64,000 nucleotides of DNA from Kitasatospora sp. GAS204B (GCF_029892155.1 NZ_JARZAG010000006.1:124001-188000), one strand, 5' to 3'; shown: positions 51,701 through 59,024, counted from the stretch's first letter. Translations and numbers: made by a program. Notes: generated by a model not told the origin, from the sequence alone.

Positions 51701-52893
51701 ATCACCGCGTGACTGGGCCGCGCCGCCAGCACCTCGGCCAGCTGGGCACTCCGGAGCTCCTCCGGCGCGAACCCCAGTACGCCTACACCCCACGGGAGTT
51801 CGCCGACCGCGGCAGCGCTCTGCGCGAGCAGCTCCCGGGTCTGCTCCGGGCCGGCCAGCGCCAGCGCCACGAACGGCAGCGCGCCGGCCGCAGCCACCGC
51901 CGCCGCGAACCCCGGCTGGTCGCTGACCCGGGTCATCGGGCCCTGCGCCACCGGCAGCCCGGTGCCCAGCGCCGCGCTGAGCGGCGCCTCGGGGCCGAGC
52001 AGCGCGGCGGCCGCGCCCGGTGCCGCGGCCGCGCGCAGCCCATCCAGCACGGCCGTTCGCACACCGTGCACGGTGCGTGCGACGGTGGCCCACCGCTCGG
52101 CGAACCTGGCGGCCAGGAAGCCGTCCTGACCTACCGTCAGAACCTGGTCGGCGCCGCCCCTGCGCAGCACCCGGTGCCCGTCGACGACGGTCGTCTCGGA
52201 TCCGTCCATGCCGCGCACGGCCGCTGCGGCCTGCTGCGGCGCCGCGGACTCGGCCAGCAGTGCGAGCTGGCTGTCCAGCACCACGCCGGCCGCGCCGCCG
52301 GCCACCGCCGCGGCCGCGGTGTACGGCCCGATCCCGCCGGCGGCCCACACCGGCAGCTCGATCCCCGGTGCGCCGAGCAGCTGCTGCAGCAGCACGAAGG
52401 TGCTCAACTCGCCCACCCGGCCGCCGCTCTCGGCGCCGCGCGCGATCAGTCCACGCGCCCCGGCGCGAACCGCGGCCAGGGCCTGCGCCAGGTCGGTCAC
52501 CTCGACCAGCAGGCGGTACTCGTCGGCCAGCGCCGCGAGGTCCCAGCCGGGAGCGGCGCAGCCGGGAGTGTTCGAGCCGGGAGTGTCCGAGCCGGGAGGG
52601 TTCCAGCCCGGAGTGTCCACGGCCAGCAGCAGGGTGTCGGGCCCTCGCCCGTCCTGGGGGCCCAGGTCAGCGGGAGTCAGGCGGCAGTGGCGCCCGATCC
52701 GGACCCCGAAGCGGCCCGGGGTTCTGGAGCGGAGTCTGGCGAACTCCTCGCGCGCCTGGCGGTCACCGCTCCCCAGGTCCAGCACGCCCAGGGCTCCCGC
52801 GCGGCACACGGCCTCGGCGAGCCCGGCGTCCGGTTCCTGGAACGGCGTGATCCCGATGACGAGATCGGTCAGCGGTAATGCGTTGGGCCTCAT
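45727..52893 (-). CDS. PKS1: NPD-NPD-KS-AT-ACP-ACP-KR polyketide/PUFA-like synthase
   Basis: 2388 residues. The N-terminus has two nitronate-monooxygenase/PfaD-like TIM barrels. The first (about 5-250) has IARGAESGGRVGE. The second (about 320-600) has FEGSECGGHVGPRHSFPLWE and MGTAYLFTEEA; this is the flavin enoylreductase of PUFA synthases. Then come KS (about 680-1110, Cys869 in VDAACASS, EAHGTGT, SQIGHTKCAAG), AT (about 1215-1520, GGHSYGE), two near-identical ACPs (Ser1723 and Ser1820 in DLSIDSIKRTE) and a C-terminal ketoreductase (about 2110-2380, LLVGGARGITARFAAGLA, FGSIAAALGNRGQADYAAAND). ATG 52893 follows GGAGA; codon 6 is TTA. First gene of the operon. Confidence 0.92.
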   Translation of the reverse strand: MRPNALPLTDLVIGITPFQEPDAGLAEAVCRAGALGVLDLGSGDRQAREEFARLRSRTPGRFGVRIGRHCRLTPADLGPQDGRGPDTLLLAVDTPGWNPPGSDTPGSNTPGCAAPGWDLAALADEYRLLVEVTDLAQALAAVRAGARGLIARGAESGGRVGELSTFVLLQQLLGAPGIELPVWAAGGIGPYTAAAAVAGGAAGVVLDSQLALLAESAAPQQAAAAVRGMDGSETTVVDGHRVLRRGGADQVLTVGQDGFLAARFAERWATVARTVHGVRTAVLDGLRAAAAPGAAAALLGPEAPLSAALGTGLPVAQGPMTRVSDQPGFAAAVAAAGALPFVALALAGPEQTRELLAQSAAAVGELPWGVGVLGFAPEELRSAQLAEVLAARPSHAVIAGGRPSQARVLEEAGIRTFLHVPSPGLLGQFLADGARRFVFEGSECGGHVGPRHSFPLWEAQLAVLEDFLDAAADQQSVEVLFAGGVHDERSAAMVAALAAPLAGRGVAAGVLMGTAYLFTEEAVAHGAVQPQFQRQVLAARHTELLQTAPGHATRCVPSPFTAEFERTRERLRADGVPDRQVWEQLEHLNVGRLRIASKGVDRVAGALAPVDEQGQLDRGMFMAGQVAVLRSTTTTLAELHAAVSTGAAAHLACRAAELTERLGLAPATEAEPAPAPLEIAVIGMAGMFPGAPDLPAFWANVVGGVDSVTEVPAERWDPALYHAADGGPGSTPSKWGGFLPRIPFDPLSYGIPPTALGSIEPVQLLALEAARRALVDAGYDGGGAEGGRDFDRSRTSVVFGAEAGSDLSNAGVLGAVLPSYLGTVPPAIAEQLPKLTEDSFPGMLSNVISGRIANRLDLGGANFTVDAACASSLAALDVACKELVAGTADLALCGGADLHNGINDFLLFASVHALSPTGRSRPFDAAADGIALGEGVGCLVLKRLADAQRDGDRVYAVVQGVGSASDGRSLGLTAPRPEGQRLALERAYRGSGVAPAEVGLLEAHGTGTVVGDRTELATLTAVFAEAGAAPGSCALGSVKSQIGHTKCAAGLAGLIKASLALHTGVKPPTLHLAQPNAAWQGQQSPFVFHAEARPWAAPPAQRVAGVSAFGFGGTNFHAVLRGHDGPAAVHGLQEWPAELFTFRGGDRARALRGVTELLRLAVAEGSPWRLRDLALAASRRAESTPGPVQVAVVASDLAELTALLGRALDGEHSPADGLQLAAEDDGGTGPVAFLFPGQGSQRPGMFAELFAAFPGVQRHLRLGGAYADVLYPPLAFTPEAREAQRTAVTDTRVAQPVLGMAGLAAYELLALAGVRPQLAGGHSYGELVALCAAGALAAEELPGLGAERARAILDAVGEGEDPGSMAAVTAGAVAVEQLLAAAGLAGRVVAANHNAPRQTVISGATEEVAAATKLLREAGHEVKRLPVACAFHSPLVAGAGERFARALATRNVRAPEFPVFSNRTATAYPADPTGVRAELAAQIGAPVRFVAQVEAMYEAGARVFVEAGPGSVLTRLVSAVLGERPHRAVPVEGRRRGLPGFLDALAELAVAGVPVQTERLLRGRDAVDPGRARAARRPGWTVDGQLVRTAAGELLPGALAPARLVPEALMTTEHTPQPTAGDALVSEFLRSSRELIAAQRDVLMTYLGGTSGGPVPFAPPPVAAGAVMPAAPAAAPERPAAAQPPEVTDLLGLVVEVIGERTGYPADMIEPDLDLEADLSIDSIKRTEIIGQLAHRLGDTAELGQLTDDQIEELTRARTAAAITDWLTTQLGNPAPAAAQPPEVADLLGLVVEVIGERTGYPADMIEPDLDLEADLSIDSIKRTEIIGQLAHRLGDTAELGQLTDDQIEELTRARTAAAITDWLTAQLGSPTPAPEPVAGTVPDDASAVVGHEPLRLEFALTPLAEVTATPAALAGKRFALLGDDGHGLAEALTARLAAHDARVLAVDAAHRLSAADGPVDGVLLLDPLATDGAPVLPGCVPALQAALAGAPRWLLAARSAAHPDSGRTDSGGTDSGRADGLRGLFRTLAREYPDTTVRLVELDPADPARAADALLGELLAADHEPVVLHGAAGRQGLTLAESGLGLLGSTGAGPAGDGVAEAAALGLDQDAVVLLVGGARGITARFAAGLAAAGRCRLELLGRTAPPEGPEDPLTAAARDRGALRAVLARQGVPLPEVDAAASRLLAAREVAATLEELSALGSPARYRAVDAADPAALRQAVKEVYAEYGRLDGVVYAAGVIEDKVLAEKDPESFRRVFATKADGARALLDALAALPEGPRFTVLFGSIAAALGNRGQADYAAANDALEELGDRWARRTGCRALTVHWGPWAPSGAHGGMVSPELAHDYVRRGVRLIDPGAGTLALLRELAWGAEQTRSVVYTASGW
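47232..47246. promoter_or_regulatory. Recurring palindrome (CTGACGCATCGTCAG)
   Basis: Exact CTGACG-N3-CGTCAG inside PKS1, between the ACP and KR regions. It is not in the CTG-ACG reading frame used by the other genic copies, and it spans a rare TCA codon. Confidence 0.45.
47289..47862 (-). repeat. Tandem duplication of the ACP-coding segment, 291-bp period
   Basis: Two copies (about 47289-47571 and 47580-47862) encode the two ACPs of PKS1. They differ at only a handful of bases over about 280. Both favour GAA and CTC codons, unlike the flanking PKS sequence, which favours GAG and CTG. Confidence 0.9.
52126..52140. promoter_or_regulatory. Recurring palindrome (CTGACCTACCGTCAG)
   Basis: Exact, inside the first NPD barrel region of PKS1, in frame as CTG ACG GTA GGT CAG with the rare GTA codon. 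Confidence 0.45.
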
Positions 52894-52960
52894 GCTGGCT
52901 CTCCGGGGATGAGTCACGGCGCAGTCGGGGCAGGAGCGACTCCCGGCACAGGCGTCACCA

Positions 52961-52988
52961 GGCGCCCTCGCGGGGATTCGAGGGCGCC
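52961..52988 (-). promoter_or_regulatory. Leader hairpin upstream of PKS1
   Basis: GGCGCCCTCG and CGAGGGCGCC form a perfect 10-bp stem with an 8-nt loop, ending 68 bp before the PKS1 start codon. It may lie in the 5' leader and affect expression, or it may end an antisense transcript. Confidence 0.5.
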
Positions 52989-53024
52989 ATTGCGTGGTTC
53001 CGCTGTCCGGTTCAGGATGGGACG

Positions 53025-53038
53025 CTACCGGCGGGTAG
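53025..53038. promoter_or_regulatory. Inverted repeat CTACC-N4-GGTAG
   Basis: A 14-bp interrupted palindrome in the probable PKS promoter. It has the shape of a TetR-family operator. The regulator is not in the window. Confidence 0.45.
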
Positions 53039-53136
53039 TGCCTGACAGGTTAAGGCAACGTTGCGTGCCCATGTCAATGTCTGCGTAATCGTGACATCTG
53101 GCACACCGTTCCACTCGCGCTGCCGCGCCCGACGAG

Positions 53137-53151
53137 CTGACAGAGCGTCAC
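53137..53151. promoter_or_regulatory. Near-copy of recurring palindrome (CTGACAGAGCGTCAC)
   Basis: One mismatch, in the PKS/GAPDH intergenic region about 245 bp upstream of PKS1. Confidence 0.35.
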
Positions 53152-53327
53152 CGCACCTGCCGGTCAACCCAGTTGGCGTCGACCGGCACGCGCCGCCGGA
53201 CCCCGAGTGGTCGCCTGACCTGGGTGCTTACCGCAGCGGGCCGCGGTGTTCAAGGCCGGTCCGGGTGATCAGGCGAAATTGTCGAAAGCTAATATGAGAG
53301 CAATCGCCTAGCTCGAAAGATGAACTT

Positions 53328-54773
53328 GTGACTGTCAATGAAGACGTGTTCACGGACTGGAAGAACCGCGAGGAGATCGCGGAGTCGATGATTCCGATCA
53401 TCGGGAGACTGCACCGGGAGAGGGACGTCACCGTCCTGCTGCACAGCCGCTCCCTGGTGAACAAGTCGGTGGTGAGCATCCTCAAGACTCACCGGTTCGC
53501 TCGCCAGATCGCCGGCGAGGAGCTCTCGGTCACCGAGACGCTGCCGTTCCTGAACGCGCTCACCGCACTCGATCTCGGCCCCTCCCAGATCGACATCGGC
53601 ATGCTCGCCGCGACGTACAAGACCGACGACCGCGGCCTGTCGGTGGCGGAGTTCACCGCGCAGAAGGTGGCCGGCGCCACCGGTGCCAACAAGCTGGACC
53701 GCCGCGAACCGCGCGATGTGGTCCTGTACGGCTTCGGCCGGATCGGCCGCCTGCTGGCCCGCCTGCTGATCGAGAAGGCCGGCTCGGGCAACGGCCTGCG
53801 GCTGCGGGCCATCGTCGTCCGCAACAGCGGTGGCGAGGACATCGTCAAGCGCGCCTCACTGCTGCGGCGCGACTCCATCCACGGCCAGTTCCACGGCACG
53901 ATCACCGTCGACGAGGCGAGCAACAAGATCATCGCCAACGGTCACGAGATCACGGTGATCTACTCCGACGACCCGACCACCGTGGACTACACGGCGTACG
54001 GCATCGACGACGCCATCCTGATCGACAACACCGGCCGGTGGCGCGACCGCGAGGGCCTCTCCAAGCACCTGCGCCCCGGCATCGCCAAGGTGGTGCTGAC
54101 CGCACCGGGCAAGGGCGACGTCCCCAACATCGTGCACGGCGTCAACCACGACACGATCAAGCCGGACGAGCAGATCCTGTCCTGCGCGTCCTGCACCACC
54201 AACGCGATCGTCCCGCCGCTGAAGGCGATGGCGGACGAGTACGGCGTGCTGCGCGGCCACGTGGAGACCGTCCACTCGTACACCAACGACCAGAACCTGC
54301 TGGACAACTACCACAGCTCCGACCGCCGCGGCCGCTCGGCGGCGCTCAACATGGTGATCACCGAGACCGGCGCCGCCTCGGCCGTCGCCAAGGCGCTGCC
54401 CGAGCTCAAGGCGACGATCACCGGCAGCTCGATCCGCGTCCCGGTGCCGGACGTCTCGATCGCGATCCTCAACCTGCAGCTCGCCCGCGAGACCAACCGC
54501 GAGGAGGTCCTCGACTACCTCCGCAACGTCTCGCTGACCTCGCCGCTGCGGCGCCAGATCGACTTCATCAGCGCTCCCGACGCGGTCTCCAGCGACTTCA
54601 TCGGCTCGCGCCACGCCTCGATCGTCGATGCCGGTGCCACCAAGGTGGAGGGTGACAACGCGATCCTCTACCTGTGGTACGACAACGAGTTCGGCTACTC
54701 CTGCCAGGTCATCCGGGTCGTCCAGCACGTCTCGGGCGTCGAGTACCCGACCTACCCGGCCCCGGCGGTCTGA
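53328..54773 (+). CDS. gap: Glyceraldehyde-3-phosphate dehydrogenase, long form
   Basis: A 481-residue GAPDH, which oxidises glyceraldehyde-3-phosphate with phosphate and NAD(P). It has an extra N-terminal region of about 125 residues, ahead of the Rossmann motif VVLYGFGRIGRLLARLL. Then come the catalytic SCASCTTNAIVPPL (Cys near 289) and the C-terminal WYDNEFGYSCQVIRVV. This long class is a known second GAPDH of many actinobacteria, distinct from the 335-residue glycolytic enzyme. GTG start. Downstream is a very strong bidirectional terminator. Proximity to glpFKD suits triose-phosphate metabolism. Confidence 0.93.
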   Translation: MTVNEDVFTDWKNREEIAESMIPIIGRLHRERDVTVLLHSRSLVNKSVVSILKTHRFARQIAGEELSVTETLPFLNALTALDLGPSQIDIGMLAATYKTDDRGLSVAEFTAQKVAGATGANKLDRREPRDVVLYGFGRIGRLLARLLIEKAGSGNGLRLRAIVVRNSGGEDIVKRASLLRRDSIHGQFHGTITVDEASNKIIANGHEITVIYSDDPTTVDYTAYGIDDAILIDNTGRWRDREGLSKHLRPGIAKVVLTAPGKGDVPNIVHGVNHDTIKPDEQILSCASCTTNAIVPPLKAMADEYGVLRGHVETVHSYTNDQNLLDNYHSSDRRGRSAALNMVITETGAASAVAKALPELKATITGSSIRVPVPDVSIAILNLQLARETNREEVLDYLRNVSLTSPLRRQIDFISAPDAVSSDFIGSRHASIVDAGATKVEGDNAILYLWYDNEFGYSCQVIRVVQHVSGVEYPTYPAPAV

Positions 54774-54793
54774 TCCCGGCGCGGTCACCTCAG

Positions 54794-54839
54794 CGGTCCG
54801 GGCCCAGCGGTCCAAGTCCGGACCGCTGGGCCCGGACCG
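54794..54839. terminator. 20-bp perfect bidirectional terminator
   Basis: Arms 54794-54813 and 54820-54839 are exact inverse complements with loop AAGTCC. It lies between the convergent gap and glpD genes. Confidence 0.85.
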
Positions 54840-54861
54840 TTCGGTCCCGGCGAGCGCGGCG

Positions 54862-56574
54862 TCAGGTCAGCGGAACGATCTCCGGCGCGCCGAGCCGTAC
54901 CGCGTCGGCCGTCTGGTCGTCCGGCTGGTGCTGCGCCTCGCGTTCGGCCTCCACCCGCTTGGCGTAGTGGTCGACCTCCCGCTCGATCTGGTCCTGGCGC
55001 CAGCCGAGCGGACCGGCGATCAGGTCGGCCACCGTGCGGGCGGCGTCCACCCCGCGGTCCCAGGACTCGATCGAGATCCGGGTGCGCCGGGCCAGCACGT
55101 CGTCCAGGTGCCTGGCCCCCTCGTGGGTGGCCGCGTAGACGGCCTCCACCCGCAGGTAGTCGTCGGAACTCGGCAGCGGCTCGCCGAGCGAGGGGTCCTC
55201 GGCCACCAGGGCGAGCAACTCGTGCACCAGCGAACCGTAGCGGCGCAGCAGGTGCTCGATCCTGGCCACGTGCAGACCGGACTCGGCGGCCAGCGCGTAC
55301 CGGGCGTTCCACAGCGCCCGGTAGCCCTCGGCGCCGACCAGCGGCACGTCCTGGGTGGTGCTCTCGGGGACCTTCTCGTCCAGGTTGCGCACCGCCTCGT
55401 CCACCGCGTCCTTGGCCATCACCCGGTAGGTGGTGTACTTGCCGCCCGCGACGACCACCAGGCCGGGGACCGGATGGGCCACCAGGTGCTCGCGCGAGAG
55501 CTTGCTGGTGTCGGCGGCCTCGCCGGCCAGCAGCGGTCGCAGGCCCGCGTAGACGCCCTCGACGTCCTCCGGCGTCAGCGGGGTCACCAGCACCTTGTTG
55601 ACGTGCTCCAGCAGGTAGCCGATGTCCTTGGAGCTGACCGCCGGGTGCGCCTTGTCCAGGTCCCAGTCGGTGTCGGTGGTGCCGACGATCCAGTGCCGGC
55701 CCCACGGGATCACGAAGAGCACGCTCTTCTCGGTGCGCAGGATCAGTCCGGTCCGCGAGTTGATCCGGTCGCGCGGGACCAGCAGGTGGACGCCCTTGGA
55801 GGCCCGGACGTGGAACTGGCCGCGGGTGCCGGCCATGCTCTGGGTGTCGTCGGTCCACACACCGGTGGAGTTGATCACCTGCTTCGCCCGGACCTCCACC
55901 TCCAGCCCGGTCTCCAGGTCCCGGACCAGCGCGCCGACCACGCGTTCGCCCTGGCGCAGGAAGCGGGTGACCCGGCTGCGGTTGGCGACGTGCGCGCCGT
56001 AGCTCGCGGCGGTGCGCACGATGTTCATGGTGTGCCGGGCGTCGTCCACCTGGGCGTCCCAGTACTGGACGGCGCCGACCAGCGCGTCCGAGCGCAGCGC
56101 CGGTGCCTCCTGCAGGGCCTGGCGCTTCAGCAGGTGCCGGTGATGCGGGAGCCCGCGGGCGGTGCCCGAGGTGATGCCCATCGTGTCGTAGAGCAGCACG
56201 CCGGCCCCGACGTAGGGCCGCTCCCAGATCCGGTGGGTGAGCGGGTAGAGGAACGGCACCGGGCGGACCAGGTGCGGGGCCAGCCGCTGGATCAGCAGGC
56301 CGCGCTCCTTGAGCGCCTCGGCGACCAGCCGGAAGTCGAGCATCTCCAGGTAGCGCAGCCCACCGTGGATCAGCTTGCTGGACCGGCTGGAGGTCCCCGA
56401 CGCCCAGTCGCGAGCCTCCACCAGGCCCACGCTCAGGCCCCGGGTGACCGCGTCGAGCGCGGAGCCCGCGCCGACCACGCCGCCCCCGACGACGAGGACG
56501 TCGAGCTCCCGCTCTCCCATCCGGGTCAGCGCTTCGGCCCGGGCCTGCGGGGATAGTGCCACTGGCTTCACCAT
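54862..56574 (-). CDS. glpD: Aerobic glycerol-3-phosphate dehydrogenase
   Basis: A 570-residue FAD enzyme that oxidises glycerol-3-phosphate to dihydroxyacetone phosphate and passes electrons to quinone at the membrane face. The dinucleotide fold is VLVVGGGVVGAGSALDAVTRG. The family signature is SRSSKLIHGGLRYLE. The C-terminal GlpO-type helical domain is complete (EPLPSSDDYLRVEAVYAATHEGARHLDDVLARRTRI). It is the last gene of the glpF-glpK-glpD order, 44 bp after glpK. Confidence 0.95.
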   Translation of the reverse strand: MVKPVALSPQARAEALTRMGERELDVLVVGGGVVGAGSALDAVTRGLSVGLVEARDWASGTSSRSSKLIHGGLRYLEMLDFRLVAEALKERGLLIQRLAPHLVRPVPFLYPLTHRIWERPYVGAGVLLYDTMGITSGTARGLPHHRHLLKRQALQEAPALRSDALVGAVQYWDAQVDDARHTMNIVRTAASYGAHVANRSRVTRFLRQGERVVGALVRDLETGLEVEVRAKQVINSTGVWTDDTQSMAGTRGQFHVRASKGVHLLVPRDRINSRTGLILRTEKSVLFVIPWGRHWIVGTTDTDWDLDKAHPAVSSKDIGYLLEHVNKVLVTPLTPEDVEGVYAGLRPLLAGEAADTSKLSREHLVAHPVPGLVVVAGGKYTTYRVMAKDAVDEAVRNLDEKVPESTTQDVPLVGAEGYRALWNARYALAAESGLHVARIEHLLRRYGSLVHELLALVAEDPSLGEPLPSSDDYLRVEAVYAATHEGARHLDDVLARRTRISIESWDRGVDAARTVADLIAGPLGWRQDQIEREVDHYAKRVEAEREAQHQPDDQTADAVRLGAPEIVPLT

Positions 56575-56618
56575 GAGTCAGCCCTTCTGCTGAGTGAGGG
56601 TCTACGTGCCGGGAGGCG

Positions 56619-58136
56619 CTATTTGACGTCCACCCAGTCGAGGGTGCGCGTCACGGCCTTCTTCCAGCCGGCGTACCCGTCGGCGCGCTGCTGCTCGGAC
56701 CAGGACGGCTCCCAGCGCTTCGACTGCTGCCAGTGGGAGCGCAGTTCGTCGGTGTCCCGCCAGAACCCGGTCGCCAGGCCGGCGGCGTAGGCGGCTCCGA
56801 GCGCGGTGGTCTCGGCCACCACCGGGCGGCTGACCGGGACCCCGAGGACGTCGGCCTGGATCTGCATGCACAGGTCGTTGGCGGTCACGCCGCCGTCCAC
56901 CTTCAGCACGTCCAGGTGGACGCCGGAGTCCTGCTCCATCGCCTCCACCACGTCCCGGCTCTGGTAGCAGATGGCTTCCAGGGTGGCCCGCGCCAGGTGC
57001 CCGCTGGTGTTGTACCTGGCCAGGCCGACGATCGCGCCGCGGGCGTCGGAACGCCAGTACGGGGCGAACAGGCCGGAGAAGGCCGGCACGAAGTACATCC
57101 CGCCGTTGTCGTCGACGCTGCGGGCGAGCCGCTCGCTCTCGGCGGCGTCGGTGATGATCTTCAGCTGGTCCCGCAGCCACTGGACGGCGGAGCCGGTGAC
57201 CGCGATGGAGCCCTCCAGCGCGTACACCGCGGGGCTGTCGCCGAACTGGTAGGCGACGGTGCTCAGCAGGCCGTGCTGGGAGCGGACCAGTTCGGTGCCG
57301 GTGTTGAGCACCAGGAAGTTGCCGGTGCCGTAGGTGTTCTTCGCCTCGCCGGGGGCGAAGCAGACCTGTCCCACGGTGGCCGCGTGCTGGTCGCCGAGCA
57401 CCCCGGTGATGGGGATGGCGGTGCGCAGCGGCCGGGAGGTCCGGGCGGTGCCGAAGGCCTCGGCGTGCGAGGACGGATTGATCTTCGGGAGCATCGCCCG
57501 CGGGATGTCGAAGAGCGCCAGCAGCTCGTCGTCCCAGTCGAGGGTCTCCAGGTTCATCAGCATGGTGCGGCTGGCGTTGGTCACGTCGGTCGCGTGGATG
57601 CCGCCGTCGGGGCCGCCGGTGAGGTTCCACAGCACCCAGCAGTCGGTGTTGCCGAAGACCGCGTGGCCCTGCTCCGCGTCGGCCCGGACGCCCTCGACGT
57701 TCTCCAGGATCCACTTGATCTTGCCGCCGGAGAAGTAGGTGGCGGGCGGCAGGCCGGCCTTGCGGCGGATCACCTCGCCGTGGCCCTCGCGCTCCAGGGC
57801 GGCCGCGATCGAGTCGGTCCGGGTGTCCTGCCAGACGATGGCGTTGTAGTACGGCCGGCCGGTGCGCCGGTCCCACACGACGGTGGTCTCGCGCTGGTTG
57901 GTGATCCCGATCGCCACCAGGTCGGCCGGCGACAGGCCGCCGTGCCGCAGGGCGTTCTGGATCACCGAGTTGGTGCGCTCCCAGATCTCCACCGGGTCGT
58001 GCTCGACCCAGCCGGGCCTGGGCAGGATCTGGGTGTGTTCCAGCTGGTGCTTCGCCACTTCGTTGCCGTCGTGGTCGAAGATCATGAATCGTGAGCTCGT
58101 GGTCCCCTGGTCCACCGCTCCGACGAACTCTGGCAT
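56619..58136 (-). CDS. glpK: Glycerol kinase
   Basis: A 505-residue FGGY-family kinase phosphorylating glycerol to sn-glycerol-3-phosphate. Motifs: [20 protein letters not shown] (phosphate loop), [17 protein letters not shown], and the FGGY-type [24 protein letters not shown]. Its length is normal. It lies between glpF and glpD. No GlpR gene or obvious operator is visible in the window. Confidence 0.96.
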   Translation of the reverse strand: MPEFVGAVDQGTTSSRFMIFDHDGNEVAKHQLEHTQILPRPGWVEHDPVEIWERTNSVIQNALRHGGLSPADLVAIGITNQRETTVVWDRRTGRPYYNAIVWQDTRTDSIAAALEREGHGEVIRRKAGLPPATYFSGGKIKWILENVEGVRADAEQGHAVFGNTDCWVLWNLTGGPDGGIHATDVTNASRTMLMNLETLDWDDELLALFDIPRAMLPKINPSSHAEAFGTARTSRPLRTAIPITGVLGDQHAATVGQVCFAPGEAKNTYGTGNFLVLNTGTELVRSQHGLLSTVAYQFGDSPAVYALEGSIAVTGSAVQWLRDQLKIITDAAESERLARSVDDNGGMYFVPAFSGLFAPYWRSDARGAIVGLARYNTSGHLARATLEAICYQSRDVVEAMEQDSGVHLDVLKVDGGVTANDLCMQIQADVLGVPVSRPVVAETTALGAAYAAGLATGFWRDTDELRSHWQQSKRWEPSWSEQQRADGYAGWKKAVTRTLDWVDVK

Positions 58137-58181
58137 GACTGCCGCCTCTGCTGAGTGGGCTGGTTGTGGGTCGGGTGCGGA

Positions 58182-59024
58182 TCAGTTCACGGGCTCGAGC
58201 GGAGCGCGGCCCGGCTCCTCCGGCTCGCCGATCCCCAGGTGCGGAGTGATCAGGTACCGGTAGAGGACGCCACCGACGACGCCACCGATCAGCGGACCGA
58301 CGATCGGCACCCAGAAGTAGAGATGCCCGTACTGGTCCCGCCAAGCGTGCGAGTAGCCGGTGATGTAGCTGGCCAGGCGCGGGCCGAGGTCACGGGCCGG
58401 GTTGATGGCGTACCCCGCGCAGGCGCCCCAGGCCATGCCGATGGCCACCACGATCAGGCCGACGATGAACGGGCCCAGGTTGGCGCCGGGCGGCGAGTTG
58501 AGCACGTCGGTGACCGCGAAGACGAGGAAGACCAGGATCGCGGTGCCGATGATCTGGTCGCGCAGCGCGCCCCAGTCGCTGATCGGCAGGACGCCGTTGC
58601 CGGGGAGGGTGGAGAACACGACCTGGGTCTTGAGGGTGTGGCCGGGGTCGACCGCCTTCAGGATGTTCGTGTAGTTCCAGCGCACCAGCAGGGCAGCGAC
58701 GAACGCGCCCGCCGTCTGGGCCGCGACGTACGGCAGCACCTTGCGCCAGGGGAAGCCCTTGAAGAGGGCCAGGGAGAGGGTGACCGCCGGATTGAGGTGC
58801 CCGCCGCTGATCCGCCCGGCGGTGTAGACGCCCAGCACGACGCCCAGGCCCCAGGCCCAGGCGATGCTGTCGTGGTTGCCGATACCGGCGGCCACCACCT
58901 GTGCGACCACTCCGGTGCCGAAGAGGATGAGGATCATCGTCCCGGCGAACTCGGCGCTGAGTTCGCCGAGGAGGAGTCTGGTGGGGCTGTGCGCGATCTT
59001 TGCTGCCGTGTGACTGCCCGTCAT
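58182..59024 (-). CDS. glpF: Glycerol facilitator (aquaglyceroporin)
   Basis: A 280-residue MIP-family channel with the two pore motifs HLNPAVTLS and INPARDLGPR. The Asp after NPAR marks the glycerol-conducting branch. Six membrane spans can be placed. The N-terminus reads SPTRLLLGELSAEFAGTMILILFGTGVVAQ. It is the first gene of glpFKD, so glycerol uptake, phosphorylation and oxidation are encoded in order. The upstream 130 bp has no operator I recognise. Confidence 0.95.
   Translation of the reverse strand: MTGSHTAAKIAHSPTRLLLGELSAEFAGTMILILFGTGVVAQVVAAGIGNHDSIAWAWGLGVVLGVYTAGRISGGHLNPAVTLSLALFKGFPWRKVLPYVAAQTAGAFVAALLVRWNYTNILKAVDPGHTLKTQVVFSTLPGNGVLPISDWGALRDQIIGTAILVFLVFAVTDVLNSPPGANLGPFIVGLIVVAIGMAWGACAGYAINPARDLGPRLASYITGYSHAWRDQYGHLYFWVPIVGPLIGGVVGGVLYRYLITPHLGIGEPEEPGRAPLEPVN

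Larger units (their letters stand above)
52894..53327. other. 434-bp divergent promoter region of the PKS operon and GAPDH
   Basis: It separates PKS1 from the GAPDH gene. From the PKS side it holds a 10-bp perfect hairpin (52961-52988), CTACCGGCGGGTAG (53025-53038), the palindrome GCAACGTTGC (53055-53064), and a near-copy of the recurring palindrome (53137-53151). The GAPDH side becomes A/T-rich with a TAATAT element at 53290, a possible -10 box. No gene seen. Confidence 0.6.

Noticed and set aside
41441-52140. CTGAC-N5-GTCAG as restriction-modification sites (it contains GAC-N5-GTC)
   Set aside because: Restriction sites are usually avoided rather than enriched, and the extra flanking CT/AG bases are conserved beyond the six-base core.
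49543-52878. A 1111-codon open frame opposite PKS1
   Set aside because: It is the antisense shadow of a G/C-rich coding frame; the protein is Arg/Gln/Gly-rich, has no motif and no ribosome binding site.
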